Positions 26,851 to 35,824 of a DNA stretch of 48,892 bases are shown here, in pieces (the first letter of the stretch is position 1; each line of letters starts with the position of its first letter). Under the pieces are notes generated by a model. The model saw only the letters and a program-made list of their open reading frames with translations. It was not told where the DNA came from and searched no databases. The stretch is from Xanthomonas cissicola (GTDB taxonomy: Bacteria; Pseudomonadota; Gammaproteobacteria; Xanthomonadales; Xanthomonadaceae). The stretch lies in assembly GCF_008801575.1 (NCBI RefSeq), contig NZ_VZPL01000034.1:1-48892 (forward strand), written 5' to 3'. A program made the translations under genes and the position numbers.

Positions 26851-27510
26851 ATGAGTCACGACCCTGCAGCCAATCTGCCGCTGAAGTCCGATACGTTCGG
26901 GCGCATTCTGTTGGTCCGCGATGGCGAACGCTTGTTCGTGCGTCGCGATGTTGGCGTGGCGCCGTGGCTGTTGCGCGGCGTGGCCTGGTGGCTGGCACGG
27001 CGCGAGGCGCTGGCCTTGCGCCAACTGGATGACGTGCCGCGCACACCGCGCCTGCTGCACTGGGACGGGCGGCACCTGGATCGCAGCTATCTGGACGGCG
27101 CTGCGATGTACCAGCGTCCGCCGCGTGGTGATCTGGCCTACTTCCGCAGCGCGCGCAGGCTGCTGCAGCAGCTGCATCGCCGCGGCGTGGCGCACAACGA
27201 TCTGGCCAAGGAAGCCAACTGGCTGGTGCAGGAGGACGGCAGCCCGGCGGTGATCGATTTCCAGCTGGCGGTGCGCGGCAACCCGCGCGCGCGCTGGATG
27301 CGTCTGCTTGCCCGCGAGGATCTGCGCCACCTGCTCAAGCACAAGCGCATGTACTGCCCGGCCGCACTGACCCCGGTGGAACGCCGCGTGCTCAAGCGCA
27401 CCTCCTGGGTCCGCGAGCTGTGGTTTGCCACCGGCAAACCGGTCTACCGCTTCGTGACCCGCCGCGTGCTGCACTGGGAAGACAACGAAGGGCAGGGGCC
27501 GAAGCCCTGA
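26851..27510 (+). CDS. Small RIO/Kdo-kinase-like protein kinase
   Basis: A 219-residue single-domain kinase-fold protein. The catalytic loop is RGVAHNDLAKEANWLV (HxD-like, with the Asp and Asn in the expected places) and the metal motif is VIDFQLA (DF-x in place of DFG). The N-terminal lobe is short, with FVRRDVG in the position of the ATP-binding lysine strand. It resembles bacterial RIO-like and lipopolysaccharide Kdo/heptose kinases, so the substrate could be a protein or a lipid A sugar. Start at ATG 26851 is tentative: a GGGGG run abuts it. It is divergent from the DedA-PAP2 gene with about 150 bases between. Confidence 0.75.
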   Translation: MSHDPAANLPLKSDTFGRILLVRDGERLFVRRDVGVAPWLLRGVAWWLARREALALRQLDDVPRTPRLLHWDGRHLDRSYLDGAAMYQRPPRGDLAYFRSARRLLQQLHRRGVAHNDLAKEANWLVQEDGSPAVIDFQLAVRGNPRARWMRLLAREDLRHLLKHKRMYCPAALTPVERRVLKRTSWVRELWFATGKPVYRFVTRRVLHWEDNEGQGPKP

Positions 27511-27516
27511 ACGGCC

Positions 27517-27545
27517 GGGAATTGGGAATCGGGAATGGGGAATCG
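27517..27545. repeat. GGGAATC-type short repeat, left arm
   Basis: GGGAATTGGGAATCGGGAAT continuing to 27545. It is the inverted counterpart of the GATTCCC tract at 27611-27637 and matches a third tract at 42018-42045. Such runs are scattered in Xanthomonas intergenic DNA. Confidence 0.75.
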
Positions 27546-27610
27546 AAGAGCGCACCGTGCGAGCTGTTCGTTCGGCGCCTGCGGAACGGTTGAGGCGCTA
27601 AGCTTTTGCC

Positions 27611-27637
27611 ATTCCCGATTCCCGATTCCCGATTCCC
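27611..27637. repeat. GATTCCC tandem tract abutting the SDR start codon
   Basis: Four tandem heptamers (ATTCCC then three GATTCCC) end immediately before the ATG at 27638. With the inverted tract at 27517-27545 they could fold the leader and sequester the start. The tract leaves no Shine-Dalgarno sequence for the SDR gene. Confidence 0.8.
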
Positions 27638-28453
27638 ATGACGTTATCCGGCAAAACCCTGTTCATCACCGGTGCCTCGCGCGGGATTGGCTTGGCGATT
27701 GCGCTGCGGGCGGCGCGCGATGGGGCGAATGTGGCGATTGCGGCCAAATCGGCGGTGGCCAATCCCAAATTGCCTGGCACCATCCATAGCGCGGCCACGG
27801 CGGTGACTGCGGCCGGTGGGCAGGCGCTGGCGCTCAAGTGCGACATCCGCGAAGAAGATCAGGTGCGTGCGGCAGTGGCGGCCACGGTCGATGCGTTCGG
27901 CGGGATCGACATTCTGGTCAACAACGCCAGTGCGATCTGGTTGCGCGGCGCGCTCGGCACGCCGATGAAGCGCTTCGATCTGATGCAGCAGGTCAACGCG
28001 CGCGGCAGTTTTCTGTGCGCGCAGGCGTGCCTGCCGCACCTGCTGCAGGCGGCCAATCCGCACATTCTCACCTTGGCCCCGCCGCCGTCGTTGAACCCCG
28101 CTTGGTGGGGCGCGCACACCGGCTACACGCTGGCCAAGATGGGCATGAGTCTGGTCACCCTGGGGCTGGCGGCGGAATTCGGCCCGCAAGGCGTAGCGAT
28201 CAATGCATTGTGGCCGCGTACCGTCATTGCCACTGACGCCATCAACATGCTTGCCGGCGTGGACGCCGCGGCCTGCCGTCGGCCGGAGATCATGGCCGAC
28301 GCCGCGCATGCGGTGCTGACGCGCGCCGCGGCCGGGTTTTACGGGCAGTTCCTGATCGATGATGAGGTCTTGGCCCAGGCCGGCGTCACCGATTTGCGCG
28401 GCTATGCGATGGATCCATCGCGCGCGCTGTTGCCGGATCTGTTTCTGGACTGA
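27638..28453 (+). CDS. Short-chain dehydrogenase/reductase (HSDL2-like)
   Basis: A 271-residue Rossmann-fold SDR with the NAD(P) motif TGASRGIGLAIA, NNASAIW, and the active-site Tyr/Lys pair as YTLAKMG. The longer substrate-binding part NALWPRTVIATDAINMLAG and the AAKSAVANPKLPGTIHSAA insert are typical of the hydroxysteroid-dehydrogenase-like 2 group of bacteria, whose substrates are unclear. The start codon sits directly behind a GATTCCC repeat, with no ribosome-binding site, so initiation may be weak or leader-dependent. It is convergent with the potassium channel gene. Confidence 0.9.
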   Translation: MTLSGKTLFITGASRGIGLAIALRAARDGANVAIAAKSAVANPKLPGTIHSAATAVTAAGGQALALKCDIREEDQVRAAVAATVDAFGGIDILVNNASAIWLRGALGTPMKRFDLMQQVNARGSFLCAQACLPHLLQAANPHILTLAPPPSLNPAWWGAHTGYTLAKMGMSLVTLGLAAEFGPQGVAINALWPRTVIATDAINMLAGVDAAACRRPEIMADAAHAVLTRAAAGFYGQFLIDDEVLAQAGVTDLRGYAMDPSRALLPDLFLD

Positions 28454-28593
28454 GAGCGGCTAACCACAAGGCGAACAGTTGTCGTGGGCGTGGACGGCAT
28501 GCTGGAACCGCAGTGTACGCGTGGCACACGCGCTACCGAGCAACGGCCGCGTCCGCCTGGCGGCGGCGCCGTGGTGTTGGCTGCTCCAGTGCC

Positions 28594-29465
28594 TCAGCCG
28601 TTACCTAGCTCCGGCAGTGGCTCGGCGCATTGCCGGCAATAACGTGCGTCGCCCGCGTGGCCTTCCAGCCCGCAGCGCGCGCAGTTGCGCGCATCGCGTT
28701 TGCCGGTGTGGCCACCTTCGCGCAATGAGCTGGCCAGTTCGGCGGTATAGATGCCGGTGGGCACGGCGATGATGCTGTAGCCGATCAGGATCAGTGCCGA
28801 GGTGACGAAGCGCCCAAGTGTGGTCTGCGGCACCAGATCCCCGAAGCCCACCGTGGCCATGGTGACGATCGCCCAGTACATGCTGGTGGGGATGCTGGTG
28901 AAGCCGTGCTGCGGGCCTTCGATGATGTACATCGTGGCGCCGGCGATCACGGTGATGGTGAGCACGGTGAACAGGAACACCAATACCTTGCGACGGCTAC
29001 GCCACAGCGCATCCAGCAATTGCCCGCTTTCTTCGATGTAGCGGGTGAGCTTGAGAATGCGGAACAGCCGCAGGATGCGCAGTACGCGCACCACCAACAG
29101 CGTCTGCGCGCCGGGCGCGAAGAACGAGAGATAGCTGGGCAGGATCGACAGCAAATCGATCACGCCCCACACGCTGAGCGCGTAATGCAGCGGGCGCCGC
29201 ACCACGGACAGACGCAGCGCGTATTCGATGGTGAAGATCACCGTGAACGCCCATTCCAGCGGCACCAGCCAGTCCGCGGCATGCGAATGGATGCGCGGCA
29301 CGCTGTCGATCATGATCACCACCACGCTCGCCAGGATCGCGACCACCAGCATCAGGTCGAAATGCGCGAGGGGCGGGTGTCGTGGCGGTAGATGATGTCG
29401 AACCACTGCCGGCGCCAGCCATCGTCGGTGGCGGCAGTGAGTTGCGGATCGGAGAAGGGGCGCAT
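28594..29465 (-). pseudogene. Voltage-gated potassium channel (Kch-like), frameshifted near its N-terminus
   Basis: The C-terminal 260 residues are a six-helix voltage-gated channel: S4-like RVLRILRLFRILKLTRYI, pore filter TMATVGFGDLVP and a C-terminal zinc-ribbon-like NCARCG...YCRQC tail. The likely start is ATG 29465, whose frame reads MRPFSDPQL... WRRQWFDIIYRHDT and then stops at 29352. The channel frame is one base away. Adding one C to the run at 29375-29377 restores RHDTPPLAHFDL, which fits the DTP-x(n)-FDL start of the family and gives 290 residues. If the shift is real, translation could only restart at the GTG at 29406, losing the start. Confidence 0.82.
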
Positions 29466-29537
29466 GCGCGCATTGTGCCGCAGACCGGCGAATGCGCGAG
29501 AATGCCGCTTCTCCCTCCGCTTCTGCGACCCATCCTC

Positions 29538-30764
29538 ATGAGCACCGCTGCCGATTCGCCCCTGTCACTCGCGCACTACTACCTGCCGGTGTATCGCCCG
29601 CGCCAGGTGGTGCTGGAGCGCGGCCAGGGCAGCCGCGTGTGGGACGATGCGGGGCGTGAGTATCTGGATCTGTCGTCGGGCATCGCGGTGAGCGGGCTCG
29701 GCCATAACGATCCCGATCTGGTGGCTGCGCTCACCGAGCAGGCCGGCAAGCTGTGGCACACCAGTAACGTGTTTTTCAGCGCGCCGCCGCTGAAACTGGC
29801 CGAAGAATTGGTGAGCGCCTCGCGTTTCGCGCACAAGGTGTTCCTGTGCAATTCCGGCACCGAGGCCAACGAGGCGGCGATCAAGCTGGTGCGCAAGTGG
29901 GCCAGCAGCCAGGGCCGTCCGGCCGACAAGCGCGTCATCGTCACCTTCCGCGGCAGTTTCCATGGCCGCACGCTGGCATCGGTCACCGCCACCGCGCAGC
30001 CCAAGTACCAGGAAGGCTACGAGCCGCTGCCGGGTGGATTTCGCTATGTGGATTTCAACGACGTCGCGGCGCTGGAAGCGGCGATGGCCGGCGGCGATGT
30101 GGCCGCAGTGATGGTCGAGCCGATCCAGGGCGAGGGTGGCGTGATGCCGGCCGCGCCGGGTTTCCTGAGCCGCGTGCGCGCGCTGTGCGACCAGCACGAT
30201 GCGTTGCTGGTGCTGGACGAAATTCAATGCGGCATGGGCCGCACCGGCACGCTGTTCGCGCATTGGCAGGAGCAGGTGACGCCGGACATCGTGACCCTGG
30301 CCAAGGCCTTGGGTGGCGGTTTCCCGATCGGTGCGATGCTGGCCGGGCCCAAGGTGGCGCAGACCATGCAGTTCGGCGCGCACGGCACCACCTTCGGCGG
30401 CAACCCGCTGGCCGCGGCAGTGGCGCGCGTGGCGCTGCGCAAGCTGGCCTCGCCGCAGATTGCCGACAACGTGGTGCGGCAATCTGCGGCATTGCGCGCA
30501 GGTCTGGAGGCGCTCAACGCCGAGTTCGGCCTGTTTGCGCAGATTCGTGGGCGTGGCTTGATGCTGGGCGCGGTGCTGGCCCCGGAACACGCCGGGCAGG
30601 CGGGGGCGATCCTGGATCTGGCGGCCAAGCATGGCCTGCTGCTGCTGCAGGCCGGCCCGGATGTGTTGCGCTTCGTGCCGGCACTGAATCTGACCGATGC
30701 CGAACTGGCCGATGGTCTGGCGCGCTTGCGTCTGGCCACTGCCGAGTATGTCGCGCAGCCGTGA
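29538..30764 (+). CDS. argD: Acetylornithine / succinyl-diaminopimelate type aminotransferase
   Basis: The 408-residue enzyme is a class III PLP aminotransferase. Motifs are CNSGTEANEAAIKLVRKW, GSFHGRT, EPIQGEGGV, VLDEIQCGMGRTG (Asp binding pyridine nitrogen) and the PLP lysine in TLAKALGGGFPIGAML. Length and arrangement fit ArgD, which uses glutamate to form N-acetylornithine in arginine synthesis and also serves lysine synthesis. The ATG at 29538 is chosen; longer frames run into the divergent potassium channel gene. It stands alone, not in an arginine operon, so a catabolic paralogue (AstC-like) is possible. Confidence 0.85.
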   Translation: MSTAADSPLSLAHYYLPVYRPRQVVLERGQGSRVWDDAGREYLDLSSGIAVSGLGHNDPDLVAALTEQAGKLWHTSNVFFSAPPLKLAEELVSASRFAHKVFLCNSGTEANEAAIKLVRKWASSQGRPADKRVIVTFRGSFHGRTLASVTATAQPKYQEGYEPLPGGFRYVDFNDVAALEAAMAGGDVAAVMVEPIQGEGGVMPAAPGFLSRVRALCDQHDALLVLDEIQCGMGRTGTLFAHWQEQVTPDIVTLAKALGGGFPIGAMLAGPKVAQTMQFGAHGTTFGGNPLAAAVARVALRKLASPQIADNVVRQSAALRAGLEALNAEFGLFAQIRGRGLMLGAVLAPEHAGQAGAILDLAAKHGLLLLQAGPDVLRFVPALNLTDAELADGLARLRLATAEYVAQP

Positions 30765-30905
30765 TGTCCGGCGGTGCTTGCGCGCCCTCTGGCCGGCACT
30801 GTGCTGGCTAGAAGGGGGTTGGAGATGCGTGGTGTGCGGCATGTAGCGCGCTGACGCAGTGCCCGGTCTTTTAATTGCCTGGATGGGATGGCTGTCTTCC
30901 GCCGT

Positions 30906-30944
30906 ACCCTCACCCCCAACCCCTCTCCCGACGGGAGAGGGGCC
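30906..30944. repeat. C-rich inverted repeat between argD and the HAD gene
   Basis: CCCCTCTCCCG-AC-GGGAGAGGGG is a perfect stem, preceded by ACCCTCACCCCCAACC. The unit is a common Xanthomonas intergenic repeat and may end both convergent transcripts although no T-run follows. Confidence 0.7.
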
Positions 30945-30949
30945 TGGTT

Positions 30950-31567
30950 TCATGCAAGTCCGTATCGCTTCAGCACTCGCCGCAACGCGCGGGCGTCGCG
31001 CACGGTGTCGGCGTGCAGGCCGGCCGCGCGTGCGCCACGCACGTTGACGAACAGGTCGTCGACAAACAACGTGCGCTCGGCGCGTTGCTCAAGTTGCGCA
31101 AGCGCGCGCTGATAGACCGGCACATCCGGTTTGCGGCCGCCCAGTGCACCGCTGCACAGCACGCGGCCCCGCAACAACGGAAATAGCGATGGCACGATCC
31201 GCTCGATCGCTTCTGCCATCAGCGGGCCATTATTGGTGAGCACCGCCACCGCCGTAGTCGTCGATACCGCCAGCACCTGTGTCACCACCGACGGGTCGGC
31301 GCGGCAGGCCGCCACGCGCGCATCGACCCAGGTCGCGCGATCGATCGGCTGCCCCAGCCCTTCGCTCAACTGCGCCAGATACGCCTGCGTGTCGATCGCA
31401 CCAGCATCGTAGGCGCGCTCCAGACCCTGCGCGAACAACACCTCATGCACGCGCTGCGGTGAGCAACTCGCCGCTGCTGCAAGAGCGGCCATGCGCCGTG
31501 GCCGCGCGTAGTGAGCAAGTACGCCGTCGAAATCCAGCAACAGCAGCGATGGAGGTGCGGGCGACAT
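30950..31567 (-). CDS. HAD-family hydrolase
   Basis: A 205-residue haloacid-dehalogenase-type phosphatase. All four motifs are present: LLLDFDGVLAHY (nucleophile and general acid Asp), LTNNG, GGRKPD (lysine) and LFVDDL. A helical cap lies between motifs I and II, so the subfamily is the small-molecule phosphatase type; the substrate cannot be read. The ATG at 31567 starts just before the first motif; the frame extends 27 residues further upstream without similarity. It is divergent from the TonB-dependent receptor at 31853. Confidence 0.88.
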   Translation of the reverse strand: MSPAPPSLLLLDFDGVLAHYARPRRMAALAAAASCSPQRVHEVLFAQGLERAYDAGAIDTQAYLAQLSEGLGQPIDRATWVDARVAACRADPSVVTQVLAVSTTTAVAVLTNNGPLMAEAIERIVPSLFPLLRGRVLCSGALGGRKPDVPVYQRALAQLEQRAERTLFVDDLFVNVRGARAAGLHADTVRDARALRRVLKRYGLA

Positions 31568-31852
31568 GTGCGTGCTCGTGCGGTGGCTGCGCAGCGTTAT
31601 CGATTCGGCGCGGCATGGCAAGCGCGCAAGACCTGCAATGCAGGACATTCGCGTAGGTAGGGGGTTGCGCTACCTATTCAGAGTTTTGAATTCGGCAGCG
31701 ACCTACCCGCCTGCGCCGACCCCACCCGCCGTACCAAAGTTGCGGAGCATTCGCGCTGGTTATGGTCACTGCACGCCGCATCCGCGGTATCAGCCGGTCT
31801 CGGGGGAGCGCCCGGTCACTCAGCACGCCACACGTCTCCAGGGGTTGATTGC

Positions 31853-34147
31853 ATGCCAAAGTGCTTGAACACCGATCAATTGGCGGCCTCGGTCGCCGAC
31901 ATCCTCGCCACCACCCGCCCACGCCACGCGCTGGCGTCCATGACCTTGCTGCTGGCCGGCGCGCAGAGCTTGCCTGCGCTGGCGCAAGACGCACGCACGC
32001 TGGATGCGGTCAGCGTGGTGGGCACCGGCTCCACGCGCACCACGGCGTCCATCTCGGTAGACGAGATCCAGGCGCAGGTGCCCGGGGTAGCGCCACAGCA
32101 GCTGTTGGCCAGCCTGCCCGGCGTGAACGAGCAGACCACCGACCCGTTCGGGCTGTATGAGTTCGGTGATTCGATGACGATCCGCGGATTTTCCGCCAAC
32201 CAGATCGGCGTGACGTTGGATGGCATTCCGATCGAAACCTTCGACACCCGCGAAGGCGGGCCGATCACCCGTTACGTGTCCAGCGAGAATCTGCTCGATG
32301 TCACGGTGTCGGCTGGTTCGGGTGACGTCACCCAGCCGTCGTATCACGCGTTGGGCGGTGCGATCCGTTACACCAGCCTGCCACCGAAGGGCGGCGACAG
32401 CTGGAGCGGCAATCTCACCCAGACCATTGGGTCGGACGATCTGGTACGCAGCTTCGTGCGCCTGGACACCCCGGACTGGTGGGAGGGCGGCCCCAGCGCG
32501 TATCTGTCCGCCTCGCGCACGCAAGGCGGGGTGTGGGACATGGAGCCGGCCACGCAAAAGAGCGACCACTTCGAAGCCAAGATTCGCCAGGCCTGGGATG
32601 CAGGCAGCCTGACATTGGGCTGGATCTACAACAACCGCAAAGACTACGACGTGCAGTCGTACAACTCCGACGGTTCGGTGTCCTGGGATCTGCATGAGCG
32701 CATCACCGGCAACCCGGAAGTGGATGCCGAGCACTACAGCGAATGGCAGAACGGGCGACGCGATTCCTTGCTCAGCCTGCACGGCGATTTTCTGTTCAAC
32801 GATGCGATCGGCTTCACCTTTACCGGCTATTACGAAAATAAGCATGGGTATGGTGTCGGCGGCACCCCGCCGAGCACGGCGACGGGCTTGTACAACGATG
32901 CCATCGCCGGCACACCCGGGCGCACCGATATCGCCATCAACGATCCGCAGATCGTCGATGCCAACGGCAATGTCACCCACGTCGGTGCGATGACGCGGCG
33001 CGAGGAAATCATGGGCGGCGATCGCTATGGCCTCACAACGTCGGTGTCGTGGGAGACCGAGCACAACAAACTCGAAGTCGGTGCGTGGTACGAAAACTAC
33101 GATTTCGATCAGGTGCGCCCGCTGTACAACCTGGATCCGGCCACCGGCGCATTGCTCAAAAGCGCGCTGCCGATCGTGATCTACTACGACAACCACTTCT
33201 CCACCGAAGTGAAGCAGCTCTACATCAAGGACACGCTACGCCTGCTCGACGACCGGCTCACGATGGAATTCGGCGCCAAGGGGCTGGATGTCAAACGCGA
33301 CTACAACGGCATCGCCAATCTCGACGACTTCAATGTCGGCATACGCCGCGATGTCACCATCAAGAACAGCGATTGGTTCCAGCCGCAGGTCGGCGCCAGC
33401 TTCCAGCTCGCCGAGGGTGTGCAGGTGTTCGCCAACTACGCGGAAAACTTCAGCTCGGCGCCGCGGCTGGCGCTGACCTCGGGTGCATTCAACCCGGATA
33501 TCGCACCGGAAGAATCCACCAACATCGATATCGGCATCCGTGCCGAATCCACGCAGTGGAGCGGCTATCTCGCCGCCTACAAGATCGATTACGAAAACCG
33601 CATCATCGCGCTCACCGACCCGGACCCGCTGGTGGTCGCGCCCACCGTCTACGCCAACGTCGGCGACGTGCAGACCTACGGCGCGGAAGTCTCCGGCATG
33701 TGGAAGCCGGCCCCGGGCTGGCGGTTGGGCGCATCGCTGACCTGGAACAAGTCCGAATTCCAGGACAACTATTTCGGCCCGGTCAGCGGCAACCTGGTGC
33801 AGGTGGAAGGCAACGAGGTGCCGGATGCGCCGAAGGTCATGTTCAGCGTCAACGGCGGTTGGGAAGGCGCGCATTTCTTCGCCAACCTCGATACCAAATA
33901 CACCGGCAAGCGCTATGGCGACACGCTCAATACCGATCGGGTGGATGCCACCTTCATCGTCAACGGCAGCGTCGGGTATCAGGGCGGGGACAGCGGGTTT
34001 CTTGCCGGTGGCCGGTTGCAGCTGTCGGTCTACAACCTGTTCGACAAGGACGATGCGATCGGTGCGGTGTTTCCCAACGAAAGCTCCGGTTCGTATCAGT
34101 TGATCGCACCGCGCCAGCTGTTCGCCAGTCTGGCGTACACGTTCTGA
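31853..34147 (+). CDS. TonB-dependent receptor heading the periplasmic amine-oxidation operon
   Basis: The 764-residue receptor has a plug beginning LDAVSVVGTGSTRTT, then DSMTIRGFSANQIGVTLDGI and LGGAIRYTSLPP, and a barrel ending SLAYTF with the terminal Phe. The N-terminus starts with 28 polar residues before a signal-like stretch ending ALAQDA, an unusual length; an internal start may be true. It is shorter than the other receptors here and its plug is of the siderophore/vitamin type rather than the GSRIRS type. It is directly upstream, same strand, of a flavin amine oxidase, a cytochrome c, RidA and an aminotransferase, so it likely imports their substrate. Confidence 0.9.
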   Translation: MPKCLNTDQLAASVADILATTRPRHALASMTLLLAGAQSLPALAQDARTLDAVSVVGTGSTRTTASISVDEIQAQVPGVAPQQLLASLPGVNEQTTDPFGLYEFGDSMTIRGFSANQIGVTLDGIPIETFDTREGGPITRYVSSENLLDVTVSAGSGDVTQPSYHALGGAIRYTSLPPKGGDSWSGNLTQTIGSDDLVRSFVRLDTPDWWEGGPSAYLSASRTQGGVWDMEPATQKSDHFEAKIRQAWDAGSLTLGWIYNNRKDYDVQSYNSDGSVSWDLHERITGNPEVDAEHYSEWQNGRRDSLLSLHGDFLFNDAIGFTFTGYYENKHGYGVGGTPPSTATGLYNDAIAGTPGRTDIAINDPQIVDANGNVTHVGAMTRREEIMGGDRYGLTTSVSWETEHNKLEVGAWYENYDFDQVRPLYNLDPATGALLKSALPIVIYYDNHFSTEVKQLYIKDTLRLLDDRLTMEFGAKGLDVKRDYNGIANLDDFNVGIRRDVTIKNSDWFQPQVGASFQLAEGVQVFANYAENFSSAPRLALTSGAFNPDIAPEESTNIDIGIRAESTQWSGYLAAYKIDYENRIIALTDPDPLVVAPTVYANVGDVQTYGAEVSGMWKPAPGWRLGASLTWNKSEFQDNYFGPVSGNLVQVEGNEVPDAPKVMFSVNGGWEGAHFFANLDTKYTGKRYGDTLNTDRVDATFIVNGSVGYQGGDSGFLAGGRLQLSVYNLFDKDDAIGAVFPNESSGSYQLIAPRQLFASLAYTF

Positions 34148-34156
34148 GGTGCAGCC

Positions 34157-34180
34157 GCGGCCGGCAAGGTTGCCGGCCGC
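34157..34180 (+). promoter_or_regulatory. Hairpin between the receptor and oxidase genes
   Basis: GCGGCCGGCAA-GG-TTGCCGGCCGC is a perfect 11-base-pair stem 10 bases past the receptor stop, without a T-run. It may stabilise the receptor mRNA end or attenuate read-through, adjusting receptor and enzyme amounts. Confidence 0.6.
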
Positions 34181-34216
34181 GTGCGTTGGTCCATGACATG
34201 CAGGGGACGTGCGTTG

Positions 34217-35824
34217 ATGCAAGGCAATCACACGGGAGCGATGACGCGGCGGCAATTGCTGGCGCGCATCGGCATGACCGCCGGCGGCGCAATGATGTAT
34301 CAGGCGATGAGCAGCCTGGGCATGGCGGCCGAGTCCACCTTCAAAGGGCCGCTGCAACTGGATGGCGACCCCAAGGGGACGTCGGTCTTGATCCTCGGTG
34401 CCGGGCTGGCCGGGATGAGCGCGGCGTTCGAGTTGCGCAAGGCCGGTTACCGCGTGCAACTGCTCGAATACAACGACCGCCCCGGTGGCCGTAACTGGAC
34501 CCTGCGCGGTGGCGACCGCTATGCCGAGCTAGGCGGGGCCACGCAGCATTGCCATTTCGACGACGGGCTGTACCTCAATCCAGGGCCATGGCGCATTCCG
34601 CATCACCACAAGGCGGTGTTGAGCTACTGCAAGCAGTTCGGCGTGGCGCTGGAAGCGTTCAATCAGGTCAATTACAACGCGCTGCTGCACAGCCAGAAAG
34701 GCTTCGGCGGCAAACCGCAGCGCTTTCGCGCCATCGACGCCGATTACAAGGGCCATGTGTCCGAGTTGCTGGCCAAGTGCACGCAGCAACACGCCCTGGA
34801 CGCGGCCGTCAGCCGCGAGGATCAGGAGCTGCTGCTGGAATCTCTGCGCACCTGGGGCGCGCTCGACCAGAAGTTCGGGTACGTCAAAGGCAAGGACAGC
34901 AGCGAGCGGCGCGGGTTTGCGCGCTATCCCGGTGGCGGCTTGTCGGGCAGGCCGGAATTCTCCGATCCTTTCAGCGTGCAGGACGTGCTGCGCTCACGCC
35001 TGTGGACCACACTGGCGGCTGGCAACAACTACGAAATGCAGACCACCATGTTCCAGCCGGTGGGAGGCATGGACCAGATCGGCAAGGCATTCGCGCGTCA
35101 ACTGGGCGATGCCATCACCTATAACGCCAAGGTCACCAAGATCGATCAGGACGGCAGCGGCGTGCGCGTGTCCTGGCAGGATGCGGCGCGTGGCGGCGAA
35201 GAACGCCTCGCCAGTGCGGATTGGTGCATCTGCACCATTCCGTTGTCGGTGCTCAGCCGCATACCGGTCACTGCCAGCGATGCGATGACCACGGCGATCG
35301 GCAAGGTGCCGTACGCGGCATCGGTGAAAGTGGGCCTGCAATTCAAGCGCCGTTTCTGGGAAGAAGACGAAGCGATCTACGGCGGCATCAGTTACACCGA
35401 TCTGCCGATCACCTTGATCAGTTATCCCAGCACCAACTACCACAGCCCGGGCAAAGGCGTGCTGCTCGGTGCCTATGTCTGGGGGCTGGACGCCTACCAG
35501 TTCACCGCGATGCCCCCGGAGCAGCGCGTGCGTAAAGCGGTGGAGTACGGCACCCAGTTGCATCGGCAGTATCCGCGCGAATTCGAAAACGGCATTGCGG
35601 TCGGCTGGCACCGCGTGCCCTTCACGCATGGCTGCTTCGGCATGTGGAGCGAGCAGGCGCGCGCCGAGCATTACGAACCGCTGTGCCAGATCGACGGCCG
35701 CCTGGCGCTGGCCGGCGAGCACGTGTCGTACATTCCGGCCTGGCAGGAGGGTGCCATTCTGTCGGCGCACGATGTCGTTGGCCGCCTGCATCGCAAGGTC
35801 ATTGCCCAGGGAGCGCGCGCATGA
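34217..35824 (+). CDS. Tat-exported flavin amine oxidase (MAO/L-amino-acid oxidase family)
   Basis: The 535-residue enzyme has a twin-arginine signal (MTRRQLLARIGMTAGG) and then a GxGxxG FAD motif (ILGAGLAGMSAAFELRKAGY), the GG-doublet (RPGGRNW), and the C-terminal FAD segment LAGEHVSYIPAWQEGAILSA. The fold is that of monoamine and L-amino-acid oxidases, which convert an amine to an imine and then, with water, to aldehyde or keto acid. The Tat signal puts it folded with FAD in the periplasm. Its stop codon overlaps the ATG of a cytochrome c (ATGA), which suggests electrons leave through that protein rather than to oxygen, as known for the nicotine oxidoreductase NicA2. The ATG at 34217 is chosen; an upstream in-frame ATG lies in the intergenic hairpin area. 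Confidence 0.88.
   Translation: MQGNHTGAMTRRQLLARIGMTAGGAMMYQAMSSLGMAAESTFKGPLQLDGDPKGTSVLILGAGLAGMSAAFELRKAGYRVQLLEYNDRPGGRNWTLRGGDRYAELGGATQHCHFDDGLYLNPGPWRIPHHHKAVLSYCKQFGVALEAFNQVNYNALLHSQKGFGGKPQRFRAIDADYKGHVSELLAKCTQQHALDAAVSREDQELLLESLRTWGALDQKFGYVKGKDSSERRGFARYPGGGLSGRPEFSDPFSVQDVLRSRLWTTLAAGNNYEMQTTMFQPVGGMDQIGKAFARQLGDAITYNAKVTKIDQDGSGVRVSWQDAARGGEERLASADWCICTIPLSVLSRIPVTASDAMTTAIGKVPYAASVKVGLQFKRRFWEEDEAIYGGISYTDLPITLISYPSTNYHSPGKGVLLGAYVWGLDAYQFTAMPPEQRVRKAVEYGTQLHRQYPREFENGIAVGWHRVPFTHGCFGMWSEQARAEHYEPLCQIDGRLALAGEHVSYIPAWQEGAILSAHDVVGRLHRKVIAQGARA

Noticed and set aside
31820..33196. 458-codon minus-strand frame over the amine-cluster receptor
   Set aside because: Antisense shadow; the plus strand encodes a full receptor.
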